Assembly (NCBI GenBank): GCA_964553925.1
Contig: CAZKNR010000472.1
Location: 1-64,000, forward strand
Length of the DNA: 64,000 nucleotides
DNA from: DAISKN01 sp964553925
Lineage (GTDB): Bacteria > Acidobacteriota > Vicinamibacteria > Marinacidobacterales > SMYC01
Reading direction: 5' to 3'
Position 1 is the first letter of the stretch; each line of letters opens with the position of its first letter. This document shows, in pieces, positions 41,948-50,905 of the stretch. The notes under the pieces are model-generated. The model searched no databases and had not been told where the DNA came from. It saw nothing but the letters and a program-made list of their open reading frames with translations. The position numbers were made by a program, and so were the translations under genes.

Positions 41948-42861
41948 AGGATTCTCTTGCCGAAGGCCGAAGCAACCATATCAACCGCGACCTCCGCGGT
42001 CGAGTTCCGGACGTCGAGGATGGGGTTCACTTCCGCCACTTCCATCGAGACCATGCGGCCCGATTCGGCGACGAGCTCCATCACCGTGTGGGTCTCGCGG
42101 TAGGTGAGCCCGCCCCGGACCGGTGTGCCGACTCCAGGCGCGACTGTAGGATCCATCACGTCTACGTCGAAGCTGATGTGAATTCCTTCCGTGCCCCGGC
42201 CCGCGATCTCGATGGCTTCGCGCGAGACCTCGTAAATCCCCCGGCGATCGATCTCTTCCATGGTGAAGACCCGGAGCCCGATGTCGGCGATCACCTTCTT
42301 CTCCGCGGCGTCGATGCTTCTGGCGCCGACGATGGAGCAGCAGGCCGGGTCGAGCTTGGACTCTCCTGGGGCGAACCCTCCGATGCGAACGAGCTCGTCC
42401 GCCCCGCGGCCGAAGGCTACGGCCTGCGGCATTCCGTGGATGTTGCCCGAAGGGGACGTCGCGGGAGTATTGGCGTCGCCGTGGGCGTCGAGCCAGATCA
42501 TCCCCAGCTTCTTCTTCTCCCGGCGAAAGTGCGAGGCCAGGCCGGCGATGGTTCCGATGGCGATCGAGTGGTCGCCCCCGAGGACCAGCGGAGTTTCCCC
42601 GGACCCGATGCTCTTCGAGACCCTGAAGGCGAGATCTTCCATCACCGCAACGATCACGGGGAGGTATCGAAGTTTTGGATCCTCGACGTCGAGGGCCTCG
42701 GGCTCGTCGGAATTCAAGTTGCCCTCGTCGATGACCTCGTACTCCAGATCGCGAAGCCGCTCCCGGATTCCGGCCTTGCGCATCGCCGAGGGACCCATGT
42801 CCACTCCGCGTCGGCCGGCGCCCAGGTCCATGCGGACACCGATGATCCGAATCGTATCCAC
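41944..42861 (-). CDS. rocF: Arginase
   Basis: A 305-residue ureohydrolase that splits arginine to ornithine and urea with a binuclear manganese centre. Metal motifs are GGDHS, DAHGDANT and SFDVDVMDP. The N-terminus (IIGVRMDLGAGRRGVDMGPSA) and the C-terminal SMEVAEVNPILD are characteristic of arginase rather than agmatinase. Size is standard. It is the first gene of a minus-strand operon with an alpha/beta hydrolase and a small TPR protein, and is divergent from the LIC_10091-like gene. Confidence 0.95.
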   Translation of the reverse strand: MDTIRIIGVRMDLGAGRRGVDMGPSAMRKAGIRERLRDLEYEVIDEGNLNSDEPEALDVEDPKLRYLPVIVAVMEDLAFRVSKSIGSGETPLVLGGDHSIAIGTIAGLASHFRREKKKLGMIWLDAHGDANTPATSPSGNIHGMPQAVAFGRGADELVRIGGFAPGESKLDPACCSIVGARSIDAAEKKVIADIGLRVFTMEEIDRRGIYEVSREAIEIAGRGTEGIHISFDVDVMDPTVAPGVGTPVRGGLTYRETHTVMELVAESGRMVSMEVAEVNPILDVRNSTAEVAVDMVASAFGKRIL

Positions 42862-42929
42862 AACGCGAAGTCTACCACGCCCCGCCGCGAGCCCGACCGG
42901 GGCTGTGCTATTCTGACCCGCCTGACGTG

Positions 42930-44051
42930 ATGCTGGGTCAAAAGCTGGTTCCCGCGCTCCTCCTTCTCCCCCTCGCGCTCTCGCGCTTCACGCCGTCCTG
43001 CGTCGATCTCTCGGAGCCGGGCGATTCGAGCATGAGCGACGTGGAATTCTCGCGGCTCATCCATCAGATCTCGGAAGAGGGCGGTTATTTCTGGAGCAAC
43101 AACTACATCTCCAACGAGACCTCCTACCTGCACGTTCTCGACGACCTTTCGAGGCTCGAGGTGAAAGGCGGGGTTTACGTCGGAGTCGGGCCGAACCAGA
43201 ACTTCACCTACATCGCCGCGATTCGCCCCGAGCTAGCGTTCATCGTGGACATCCGCCGGCAGAACCTTCTCGAGCACCTTCTGTTCAAGGTCCTGATCGA
43301 GAAGTCGGAAAGCCGGGAGGATTACCTCTCGCGTCTCCTCGGCCGCCCCCTCGGAGTCCGCTTCCCGGCGTCGACTCCCCTGCCGGAGATCGTGACCGCG
43401 GTCGAGGCCGCCCCTCCCGACGAGAGCTATTTTCGGGAACAACTCTCAGAAGCCGAGATCGATCTCCGGGGGATTCCCGAGCTCGCCCTGACCGAGCCGG
43501 ACTTCCAGGAGATCCGGCAGATCCACACAGAGTTCTTTCGGCAGGGCTTCGAGATCAAATACGACAGCTGGCGATCGTTCTTCTTCCCCTCGCTCAAGGA
43601 GTTTCTTCTCGAGACCGATCTCAACGGCCGCCATCGGAACTGGCTCGCATCGGCCGGGGACTTCGAGTACGTGCGGGAGATGCAGCGGTCGAACCGGATC
43701 GTTCCTCTCGTCGGCGACTTCGCGGGAGAGCAGGCGCTCCGGCGCCTCGGTCGCGTCCTCGAGTCGAAGGGGGCGAAAGTCTCCGCCTTCTACTTGTCGA
43801 ACGTGGAGTTCTATCTCTTCCGGCAGCGCAAGTGGCCGGCGTTCGTCGACAACGTGCGCGAGCTCCCGACCGACGAGCGCAGCGTCTTCATTCGCGCCTA
43901 CGCCAACCTGCACCGCCCGCACCCGAAAATGGTCGACGATCACATCACCGTGAGCCTGGTGCAGAACATCCACGCGTTTCTTCGAAACGCGCGCGACGGG
44001 CGCTACCACAGTCTCTGGGACGTGGTCACTCTGGAAGAAGACGACTTCTAG
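42930..44051 (+). CDS. LIC_10091-like secreted protein
   Basis: A 373-residue protein with a hydrophobic signal segment (about 1-19). The core resembles the LIC_10091 family: FSRLIHQISEEGGYFWSNNYISNETSYLHV near 40-70, GVGPNQNFTYIAAIRPELAFIVDIRR near 90-115, and later AFYLSNVEFYL. This arrangement looks like a methyltransferase-type Rossmann fold, but no catalytic activity is established. The ATG at 42930 is chosen over GTG at 42927. Its 3' end overlaps the convergent protease gene by 26 nt. Confidence 0.7.
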   Translation: MLGQKLVPALLLLPLALSRFTPSCVDLSEPGDSSMSDVEFSRLIHQISEEGGYFWSNNYISNETSYLHVLDDLSRLEVKGGVYVGVGPNQNFTYIAAIRPELAFIVDIRRQNLLEHLLFKVLIEKSESREDYLSRLLGRPLGVRFPASTPLPEIVTAVEAAPPDESYFREQLSEAEIDLRGIPELALTEPDFQEIRQIHTEFFRQGFEIKYDSWRSFFFPSLKEFLLETDLNGRHRNWLASAGDFEYVREMQRSNRIVPLVGDFAGEQALRRLGRVLESKGAKVSAFYLSNVEFYLFRQRKWPAFVDNVRELPTDERSVFIRAYANLHRPHPKMVDDHITVSLVQNIHAFLRNARDGRYHSLWDVVTLEEDDF

Positions 44052-45771
44052 AATTACGCTCGAAGAACGCTCGCGTGAGATCGGCCACGAGGGCCCCGAC
44101 TTCGACCGGGGCTACGACTTCGAGCTGAAGAGTCCCTTCGTCCTTTGCGGGGCCTGCGATAAATGCCCCCGAGACCCTATAGCGCACTCCCAGGTACTCC
44201 ACGACGTAGCCGTAGGAAGAAGCTCCGAAGCGGCCGGCCCGCTCGCTGCAAGCCCGCGCCGCAGAGGCGGGTTCGGGGCCAACGCTCCACCATCCCGCGC
44301 GGAGCGAGATCCGGAAGTCGCCCGGCGGGGAGACCGCGATCGCCGACTCGACTCCGGAGAGTCCTTCGCATGGAAACGGCGCCGACGGCTCCTCGTCCCA
44401 TCCTCCCGGGAGCACGATGGAAGGAGCCGAAGGGGCGGGTAAGTCGATCGCCTCCCACGCGAGCCTGCCGGGGTCTACCGGTTTTTCGACCGGGGAGCCT
44501 AGGAGAGAATCGACCCTCACGCTCCGGAGCGACTCCCTGAGCACCGACAAGTTGAAAGCGACAGCCTCGGCGGGGCCCACGTACCGGAGGACCAATTTCT
44601 CGAGGCCGTTCTCGAAGAGGGCGAACTCGATCTTCGCTTCGCCGCCGCCATCAGCCTCCTGACCGGTGGCGCTTCCGAGGACCCCTCCGGGAAAAGGCTG
44701 CGACTTCCGAGCTCCCGTGGCGCGAAACGATCCGAAGGCCTCGCCCTCGCCCGTAAGGAGGGCTTGCTCGAGCCGCGCGAGATCCCAGGTCGTGGCCACG
44801 CGGTCTGAGGCGATAACGACCGAGGACGGCGACGGGTCGCTCGTCACTCTCAGCCGGGACGACGACCGATCCTCGATTGTGTCCGGCAAACGAAGAGTCA
44901 GGCCCTTCCCCTCGAGCGCTCCCTCGCTTCCGAGGCGCAGCCGCTCGACGGGAACGAGCCCGCCGTAGCCGTTCGCCTCGAGGAAGTCCTTGACCGAATT
45001 GACGGGGATGGCGAAGCCAATTCCATCGCCTTCCTTGAGCTTCAGGCGAACGACGCCGAGAACGAACCCCTCGGCGTCCACCATGGGCCCGCCGCTGTTT
45101 CCCGGGTTCACGGTGGCGCTGGTCTGGAGGAACGCCGCGCTCCCGGCCTCGTCCCCGCGGACCGCGGAGACGGTGCCCCGGGTCACGCTCACCGCGGGCA
45201 CGACGCCAGACATTTCGTCCCTGCCGACCTCAACGTGGCGGCCGAAAGGAAACCCGTAGACCATCACGTCCTCTCCCGGCTCGGCGGCGTCGGAGTCGCC
45301 GAGCGCGAGATAGGGAAGAGAAGCGCCGGCCACCGCGAGGACGGCGAGGTCCAAATCCGGATCGGAGACTTCGACACTCGCGGGAAGCGAAAGCGGGGGG
45401 ATGTCGGGATCCCGGGATCGCAGCATCACCTCGATCCGCTCGACCACGAGGCGGGTCCGCACCTCGCGGTCCCGGAGCCGCGCCGCGAAGGAGTTTCCGC
45501 TCACCACGTGGTAATTCGTGAGAACATGGCCGTAGGGGGTGAATACGAACCCGCTACCGGTGCCGAGCTCGATATCTCGCTCCTCGAGGGGCTCCGCCCC
45601 AGAGGAATCCACCTCGATTTCGACCTTCCCGACGACGCGGATGAAAACCGATGCTTCCGCCGGGTCGGCGACCCTCTGCATCGAAAACCCCTCCCCGGCG
45701 GCGGCGAGCGCGAGGAGGGTGAGCCTGCAGAGCCGATAAAGCCTATACGGCTTGCCAAGCTTGTACCGCAT
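44026..45771 (-). CDS. Trypsin-like (S1C) serine protease without PDZ domain
   Basis: A 581-residue protein with a weak N-terminal signal/anchor (about 13-30) and an HtrA-type protease domain (about 60-265). The triad is His in TNYHVV, Asp in DPDLDLAVL and Ser in NPGNSGGP. No PDZ domain follows. The remaining C-terminal half (about 270-581) is beta-rich with no recognised family and may be a regulatory or binding module. It likely works in protein quality control in the periplasm. It is divergent from the SDR gene 47 bp away. Confidence 0.88.
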   Translation of the reverse strand: MRYKLGKPYRLYRLCRLTLLALAAAGEGFSMQRVADPAEASVFIRVVGKVEIEVDSSGAEPLEERDIELGTGSGFVFTPYGHVLTNYHVVSGNSFAARLRDREVRTRLVVERIEVMLRSRDPDIPPLSLPASVEVSDPDLDLAVLAVAGASLPYLALGDSDAAEPGEDVMVYGFPFGRHVEVGRDEMSGVVPAVSVTRGTVSAVRGDEAGSAAFLQTSATVNPGNSGGPMVDAEGFVLGVVRLKLKEGDGIGFAIPVNSVKDFLEANGYGGLVPVERLRLGSEGALEGKGLTLRLPDTIEDRSSSRLRVTSDPSPSSVVIASDRVATTWDLARLEQALLTGEGEAFGSFRATGARKSQPFPGGVLGSATGQEADGGGEAKIEFALFENGLEKLVLRYVGPAEAVAFNLSVLRESLRSVRVDSLLGSPVEKPVDPGRLAWEAIDLPAPSAPSIVLPGGWDEEPSAPFPCEGLSGVESAIAVSPPGDFRISLRAGWWSVGPEPASAARACSERAGRFGASSYGYVVEYLGVRYRVSGAFIAGPAKDEGTLQLEVVAPVEVGALVADLTRAFFERNSRSRLLPE

Positions 45772-45818
45772 CCGGCTACAGTGTACTCCTATGCCGCGCG
45801 GTTTATGATGCGCGGGAA

Positions 45819-46664
45819 ATGCCGATACCCTCTCTTCCAGCCGTTCTCGTCACCGGCGCTTCCACGGGCATCGGACGCGCGACCGCGCTCTACCTGAAGG
45901 CCCGCGGCTTTCGCGTTTTCGCCTCCGTGCGTAAGGAAAAGGACGCGGCGGATCTGCCCGGAGCGACGCCCGTGGTTCTCGACGTCACCGACGCCGAGTC
46001 CATCCGCGCCGCATCGGACTCCGTGAGCCGCGCGCTCGGCGACGAGGCGCTCGCGGGCCTGGTCAATAACGCCGGGATCGCGGTGACGGGTCCTCTGGAG
46101 TTTCTGGAGATGTCCGACGTCCGGCGCCAGTTCGAGGTGAACGTCTTCGGGCCGGTTCTGGTCACGCAGGCGTTTCTGCCCCTCCTCCGGCGGGCGAACG
46201 GCGGACGCATCGTCAACATGAGCTCCATCAGCGGACGCATCGCGGCGCCCCTTCTCGGACCCTACAGCATGTCGAAATTCGCCCTCGAGGCTTTCAGCGA
46301 CGCTCTCCGGCGCGAGCTCGAGCCCTTTGGCCTCTCGGTGTCGGTGGTCGAGCCCGGCGTCATCAAGACACCGATCTGGGACAAAGGCGTCGACTCGTCG
46401 AAGGAACGATTCGCGCGAATGCCCGCGCGGGCCCATCAGTTCTACGGAGGCCGCATCGAGACCCTGAGAGCGCTCGCTGAAGAGATGGGAGAGAGCGGCG
46501 CCCCCGCCGAAGAGGTCGCGAAGGCCGTACACCACGCGCTCGTCTCCCGGAGACCGAAGACGCGCTATCTCGTGGGCCGAGACGCCAAGCTGACCGCGAA
46601 GCTCGCGTGGCTTCTCCCCGATCGAGCGATCGACCGAATCCTGCGAAAGCGCTTTCGGCCCTGA
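45819..46664 (+). CDS. Short-chain dehydrogenase/reductase
   Basis: A 281-residue classical SDR. The NAD(P) motif is TGASTGIG (about 13-20), the structural motif NNAG follows, the catalytic Ser is in VNMSSISG and the catalytic pair is YSMSK. A PGVIKTPIW segment and a 40-residue C-terminal extension match the retinol-dehydrogenase-like/sterol-type group. The Arg in SVRKEK after the second strand suggests NADP(H). The substrate is unknown; a hydrophobic alcohol or ketone is plausible. No neighbouring pathway helps. Confidence 0.92.
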   Translation: MPIPSLPAVLVTGASTGIGRATALYLKARGFRVFASVRKEKDAADLPGATPVVLDVTDAESIRAASDSVSRALGDEALAGLVNNAGIAVTGPLEFLEMSDVRRQFEVNVFGPVLVTQAFLPLLRRANGGRIVNMSSISGRIAAPLLGPYSMSKFALEAFSDALRRELEPFGLSVSVVEPGVIKTPIWDKGVDSSKERFARMPARAHQFYGGRIETLRALAEEMGESGAPAEEVAKAVHHALVSRRPKTRYLVGRDAKLTAKLAWLLPDRAIDRILRKRFRP

Positions 46665-46721
46665 ACCCTATCGGGCTCGCCGCGACGGCGCGGAAGCGCT
46701 GAGCGCTAATTTCTCCCTTTC

Positions 46722-47084
46722 TTACTTTAGCGGGATCGCGGGAAGTCGTTTCAGTGTGCGATTCGCCGGATCGATGGTGATGCCGACCGATTCGAGCGCG
46801 GTGACTCCCAGGATGGGCTCCGTGCCTTCGGGACCGAAAATCACACGTCCCGCTGTGATTTCTCCCATGAGCTCGATCTGCGCCAGCCCGAAGGCGTATT
46901 CCTGAACGTCTCCGTTCGCGAGCTCGTAGCTCGTCCTGCCGATGGGCTCGATTCCCGCGGCGCGAAGCTCTGAGCCGGGCGCCATCGAGTCCGTGGCTCC
47001 GGTGTCGACGAGGAACAACGCTTCGTAGCCGCCGTTCTCGCGGCCCGGAACCCTCAAAGTTACGGTTACCTGGATCAAACCCAA
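46722..47084 (-). CDS. Retropepsin-like aspartic protease, stand-alone
   Basis: A 120-residue single-domain clan AA protease. The catalytic motif is VDTGATDS (26-33) and the flap-like region is YELANGDVQEY. A second hydrophobic-hydrophobic-Gly motif is EPILGVTALESVGI. Viral and bacterial relatives act as dimers, so a homodimer is expected. There is no signal peptide, no transmembrane helix and no obvious partner gene; the 149-bp region upstream shows nothing else. The function is unknown. It lies between an SDR gene and the HEAT/ECF operon. Confidence 0.85.
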   Translation of the reverse strand: MGLIQVTVTLRVPGRENGGYEALFLVDTGATDSMAPGSELRAAGIEPIGRTSYELANGDVQEYAFGLAQIELMGEITAGRVIFGPEGTEPILGVTALESVGITIDPANRTLKRLPAIPLK

Positions 47085-47233
47085 TCTCGACCTCCAATCT
47101 ACTGCCGCGCCGCATCAGCGTCAATGTGCCCGTTGCCGGCGCGGCATGTCCTCGATAGAGACGAGAACTCGGTCGAACAACCTCCCTTGCACGGGATTTT
47201 TTCCCGTGGTCCCGGTAGAATCTCGGATCGAGA

Positions 47234-48223
47234 TTACTTTCGCAGCAAGACGCGCTCGAAGAGGTCGAGAGCCCTGGGATCGTCGGACTGACCGAGCCAG
47301 AAGAACGCCTGCTTTCTCACTTCGGGGTGGGGGTGGGTCTCGGCGACTTCCACCAGCAGAGGAACGCCTTCGTCTTCGGGAAGCTGGGAGAGCGCGAAGA
47401 CCGCCTGCTTCTTTACCTCGAGATCGGGGTCTTCTTTCGCCGCGGTCGCGATCGCGCGGGCGGCTACGGCTCCCGCTCTTTGACCGAGCCAGAAGAGCGC
47501 CCGCTCGCGGACGTCGGAGTCCCGGTCCTTTCGGGCGATTTCTACGAGCTTCGGGATCGCGCCCTCGGCCTTCGAAAGGTGGATGGCGAAGACGATCTCC
47601 TCCCTGAGCTTCGAGTCGCGCTCGCCGTCGTAGAGAGCCGCGAGCCTTCGATACCCCTCGTCTCCGCGAACCGCGCCGAGCCAGAAGATCGCCTTCTCCC
47701 GCACCTCGTGTGAGGGGGCGCTCCGAGCGAGCTCGTCCAGGAGCTCGTCCGCGCCCGAGTCGAAGTCAAGCGCCGCGGCATGGACCGCGTCCTCCGCCAT
47801 GTCCTCGTTCGTCGGGGAAAGGGCCAGAGTCCGCAGGTGACGGAGGCTCTCGCTCGACGGAACCGGCTCCCACCAGTAGAGCGTTTGCGATCCGGCGTCG
47901 ATGCGGCAGCCGGTCGAGAGAAGCCGAATCTCGGTGACGCGACCGCTCTCGATTCGCTGGAGGACAAAGAGGCTCGTCGAGGGTCCTCGCTCCGAGCTCG
48001 TGTGGAAATCGCGTTCTCGATCGAGGCGCACCACCTGGCCGCTTCCGCAGAAGTGATGGGAGCCCGAAACCATGGGCACGGAGTATCCGGCCCACGCCGT
48101 TCCCCGAACCGTATCGATTGCCGACGCGACGTTCGAGATCGCTCCCAGAGGCTCCAGCCGGCCGGCGACCAGCTCGGGCTTCTCGGTAGCGGCGAGGGCA
48201 AGAAACAGAAGTAGATCGATCAT
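47234..48223 (-). CDS. Secreted HEAT-repeat protein
   Basis: A 329-residue protein with a short N-terminal signal (about 1-13) and a beta-containing segment (about 30-130). From about residue 140 on there are HEAT/PBS-lyase-like repeats: VREKAIFWLGAVRGDEGYRRLA, LREEIVFAIHLSKAEGAIPKLVEIA, VRERALFWLGQRAGAVAARAI and VRKQAFFWLGQSDDPRALDLF. These form an alpha-solenoid for protein binding. It overlaps the preceding HEAT gene by 4 nt and is the last gene of a sigma/anti-sigma/HEAT/HEAT operon. Confidence 0.88.
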   Translation of the reverse strand: MIDLLLFLALAATEKPELVAGRLEPLGAISNVASAIDTVRGTAWAGYSVPMVSGSHHFCGSGQVVRLDRERDFHTSSERGPSTSLFVLQRIESGRVTEIRLLSTGCRIDAGSQTLYWWEPVPSSESLRHLRTLALSPTNEDMAEDAVHAAALDFDSGADELLDELARSAPSHEVREKAIFWLGAVRGDEGYRRLAALYDGERDSKLREEIVFAIHLSKAEGAIPKLVEIARKDRDSDVRERALFWLGQRAGAVAARAIATAAKEDPDLEVKKQAVFALSQLPEDEGVPLLVEVAETHPHPEVRKQAFFWLGQSDDPRALDLFERVLLRK

Positions 48224-49569
48224 TTCTTCCTCAGAATCTCCATGAGAAAATCCTTCGCCTCTTTCGATCCGATGAGAGAGATCTTCTCGACCGCCTGGCG
48301 CTTCAGCTCGGGGTCGGATTCCGCGCGCGCGATCTCGATGAGCTCTTTCACCGCGTCGTTGATGAAGAGGGCCTCGAGCACCTGCTCTTTCACGTCACGC
48401 TCCGCCTCGCCGCGATAGAGCCCGAGGATGGCGGGAACCGCGTCCTCTCCAGAAACCCCGAGGTTGTGAATCGCGGCCTTTCGAATCTCGGGAGGCTGAG
48501 TCTTGTCCGTCGCCACCTGCGCGATCTTTTCGTGATCGCCGGCGACGAAGAGCCCATGGAGAATCTGTTTCTTCGTTTCGGAGGAGCTTTCCTCCTGGAA
48601 GAGCTGCCACAGAGCCTCCTCGGCGCCCTCCGCGCCCAGGAGCTGGATGGCGGAACGGCGGAGCTCCTCGGACTGGCGTCGATCGCGGGCGACGGCGAGA
48701 AGATGTTCTTCGTCCCCGGCGATCATGAATGCCTGGAGCATCTTCTCCTTCACGTCCTCCGCGGTCTCGCGCTGGTAGAGCTCCCAGAGCTCCGCGGATG
48801 CGTCCATCGTGCCGAGAAGCTGGATGGCACGCCCCCGGAGCTCGGCGTCGGGCTCGTTCTTGGCGAGATCCAGAAGCCGCTTCTCGTCTCCCGCGATCAT
48901 GAAGCTCTCGAGGACCGTCGCTCGCGCTTCGGGGGACGAGAGATCTCGGTAGAGCTCCGCGAGAAGCGCGAGCCCTCGATCGCTCCCGTGGACCCCGAGG
49001 TAGCGGATCGCCTGGCGCTGCAGCTCGGAATCGCGCTCTCCCTTCGCGACTTTCGCGAGGATGGCATGAGCTTTCTCCGATTCGCTCTGCGCCAGGACGA
49101 AGAGCGCCCGCTCCTTCAGGCGGCTCGATTTTTCGCTCGTGAGGAACTCCTCCAGGATCGGAATCGCCGCCTCTTCGTCTGCCTGCATGAGTCCGTTGAG
49201 CGCCATGAGCTTCAGGTCTTCGTCGTCCGAGGACGCGCCCCGAGTAGACCCGCCGCGCATCTCCGCCGCGAGCACCTGGGCGTCGTCGCGCCACGCGCTC
49301 TTCGGGAACCGGCTCTCGAGCGCCGCCACGAGCTCGAGGGCCCGCTGGGGGTCGGGGATCCTGGAGTAGGCGTAGGCCTGCCAGTAGAGCCCGGCGTCCG
49401 CGAGAGCTTTATCCTCGGCGGCGAGCTCGAAAGCCTCGATCGCCTCCTGCCAGCTCCCGCGGTCGAGCGCCTGCCGGCCCCGTTCGTAAGCTTGATTGGC
49501 CTCGGGCGACTGGAGAGCCGCGAGAGCGACCACGAGCCCCAGAGGCGCAAGGGTCGAAAAATAGGACAT
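48220..49569 (-). CDS. Secreted TPR/HEAT-repeat protein
   Basis: A 449-residue protein with an N-terminal signal peptide (about 1-21), TPR-like helices (about 25-105) and then about ten HEAT-like units to the C-terminus, for example LKERALFVLAQSESEKAHAIL, ELRGRAIQLLGTMDASAELW and DVKEQVLEALFINDAVKELI. Spacing of units is about 30-35 residues. It lies 17 nt after the anti-sigma stop and overlaps the next HEAT gene (ATGA). It is likely a periplasmic scaffold whose production the sigma factor controls. Confidence 0.88.
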   Translation of the reverse strand: MSYFSTLAPLGLVVALAALQSPEANQAYERGRQALDRGSWQEAIEAFELAAEDKALADAGLYWQAYAYSRIPDPQRALELVAALESRFPKSAWRDDAQVLAAEMRGGSTRGASSDDEDLKLMALNGLMQADEEAAIPILEEFLTSEKSSRLKERALFVLAQSESEKAHAILAKVAKGERDSELQRQAIRYLGVHGSDRGLALLAELYRDLSSPEARATVLESFMIAGDEKRLLDLAKNEPDAELRGRAIQLLGTMDASAELWELYQRETAEDVKEKMLQAFMIAGDEEHLLAVARDRRQSEELRRSAIQLLGAEGAEEALWQLFQEESSSETKKQILHGLFVAGDHEKIAQVATDKTQPPEIRKAAIHNLGVSGEDAVPAILGLYRGEAERDVKEQVLEALFINDAVKELIEIARAESDPELKRQAVEKISLIGSKEAKDFLMEILRKK

Positions 49570-49586
49570 GGGTGTTCGTCTCCTGT

Positions 49587-50282
49587 TCAGAATTTTTTCA
49601 CCGTCGATCCGAGGACCCGAAGCTTGAAGAGCAGGTCTCGCTCCTCGATGCGGCTTTTCAAGCCCTTTCGTGCCTCGAGCGATTCCGGCCCCTGACTCAT
49701 GTCGAGGAGGATCCGCTCCAATTCCTCGAGAACGTCGGCGGTCGCGACCTCTCCGACCCGGTAGGCGGTCTGGCGATAGAGGCGGCTTGCTTGAAGGAGC
49801 TCCCCCGCCCGCGCGCGCTCGAGAGGTACTACGGGTGAAGCCGAGCCGTCGCCGCGATTCACCACCTCGAGAAGCAGCACCTGCGACTGCACCAGATGAT
49901 CCGAAAGAGCGACGAGGAGGATGCGCTCCCGAATTTGGCCGGCCCGGGCGAGCTCGACTTCCGCGGGCGGAGCGGTGAAACGCCCGGCGAGAAACGTCGC
50001 CGCGAGGAGGACCGCCGCCGCCGCGAGCCAGTAGTATGCGCGCGGTCTCGACCCCCTCATGGGCGCCGGGAGCTCCTTCGATACCCTCTCCCAGACGCGA
50101 GCGCCGTAGTCCAAGGGGCGCTCCGGCGGCGTCATCTCGCCGACTTGCGCGAGCACCTGACGAAGGAGCGCAATCTCTTCCCGGCAGTGGCCGCAGCTCT
50201 CGAGGTGCTGAAGGAGAAAGTCGGACTCGTCCGCCTCGCCGTACAAGTGAAGCACCAGATCCTCTTCGCTCGGATGGCTCAT
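49587..50282 (-). CDS. Zinc-finger anti-sigma factor
   Basis: A 231-residue membrane protein. The N-terminal anti-sigma zinc finger has an H-x3-C-x2-C motif (HLESCGHC). One transmembrane helix is near residues 85-107 (YYWLAAAAVLLAATFLAGRF). The periplasmic C-terminal domain (about 108-231) is helical, with repeated LERARAGELLQASRLYRQ-type segments. The ATG at 50282 overlaps the sigma stop (ATGA); the frame is open farther upstream but only as antisense-like sequence. It binds the sigma factor at 50279-50851. Confidence 0.9.
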   Translation of the reverse strand: MSHPSEEDLVLHLYGEADESDFLLQHLESCGHCREEIALLRQVLAQVGEMTPPERPLDYGARVWERVSKELPAPMRGSRPRAYYWLAAAAVLLAATFLAGRFTAPPAEVELARAGQIRERILLVALSDHLVQSQVLLLEVVNRGDGSASPVVPLERARAGELLQASRLYRQTAYRVGEVATADVLEELERILLDMSQGPESLEARKGLKSRIEERDLLFKLRVLGSTVKKF

Positions 50283-50851
50283 GACGCCTGCCCCTCGGGC
50301 GATTCCAGGGGGGCCAGGGACTTCCGCAGCTTTTTCACCGCGCGGAAGAGCGCCTGCTTCGTCGCGCTCACCGTGGTGTCGAGGCTCTCGCTCACTTCGG
50401 CAAGCGACAACTCCTCGAAGTGGCGGAGCACGAAGGCGCTGCGCTCGAGATCGCTCAGGCACGAAAGCGCCGATTCGACCCGCTCCCGCACCTGGCGCCG
50501 GTACACGGTCTTTTCCTGCGAGGGAGCGATGCCCACGGACGGCCCCTCGTCCTCGAGCGGCTCGGTCCTCCCGTCCGTGCGCTTGCGCCGCCTCAGAACG
50601 TCGATCGAGGTGTTCGCCGTCACCCGGTAGAGCCAGGTGCCGAAATTCGCCCGGGCCTCGAAGCCCTCGAGCTTGCGATACGCACGAAGAAAGGTCTCTT
50701 GCACGGCGTCCTCCGCGTCCTGCTCGTTGCGGGTGATGCGGAAGGCGAGTCGGAAGACGTCCCGGCTGTAGCCCTCGACGATGAGGCGAAAGGCGGCCTG
50801 GTCTCCGGACCGGGCCCTCGCCAGGACGTCCTCGGTAACGACGGCCTTCAT
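50279..50851 (-). CDS. ECF-type RNA polymerase sigma factor
   Basis: A 190-residue ECF sigma with region 2 (YSRDVFRLAFRITRNEQDAEDAVQETFLRAYRKL), TWLYRVTANTSIDVLRR, and region 4 (LSDLERSAFVLRHFEELSLAEVSESLD with HTH TVSATKQALFRAVKKL). It is the first gene of an operon with an anti-sigma factor and two HEAT-repeat proteins. A promoter-like GTCTAA box lies unusually close to the ATG, so a very short or leaderless transcript is possible. Confidence 0.94.
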   Translation of the reverse strand: MKAVVTEDVLARARSGDQAAFRLIVEGYSRDVFRLAFRITRNEQDAEDAVQETFLRAYRKLEGFEARANFGTWLYRVTANTSIDVLRRRKRTDGRTEPLEDEGPSVGIAPSQEKTVYRRQVRERVESALSCLSDLERSAFVLRHFEELSLAEVSESLDTTVSATKQALFRAVKKLRKSLAPLESPEGQAS

Positions 50852-50859
50852 TCGCCCTT

Positions 50860-50886
50860 TTAGACGCCTCTGCCCGGATTCAGGTT
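50860..50886 (-). promoter_or_regulatory. Putative ECF-type promoter of the second sigma operon
   Basis: On the minus strand AACC (50886-50883), a 17-nt spacer and GTCTAA (50865-50860) match the layout found upstream of the first sigma operon (AACC, 17 nt, GTCCAA). The -10 box ends only 8 nt before the ATG at 50851. Confidence 0.4.
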
Positions 50887-50905
50887 AGCCGGGGAGAAGA
50901 AGAAC

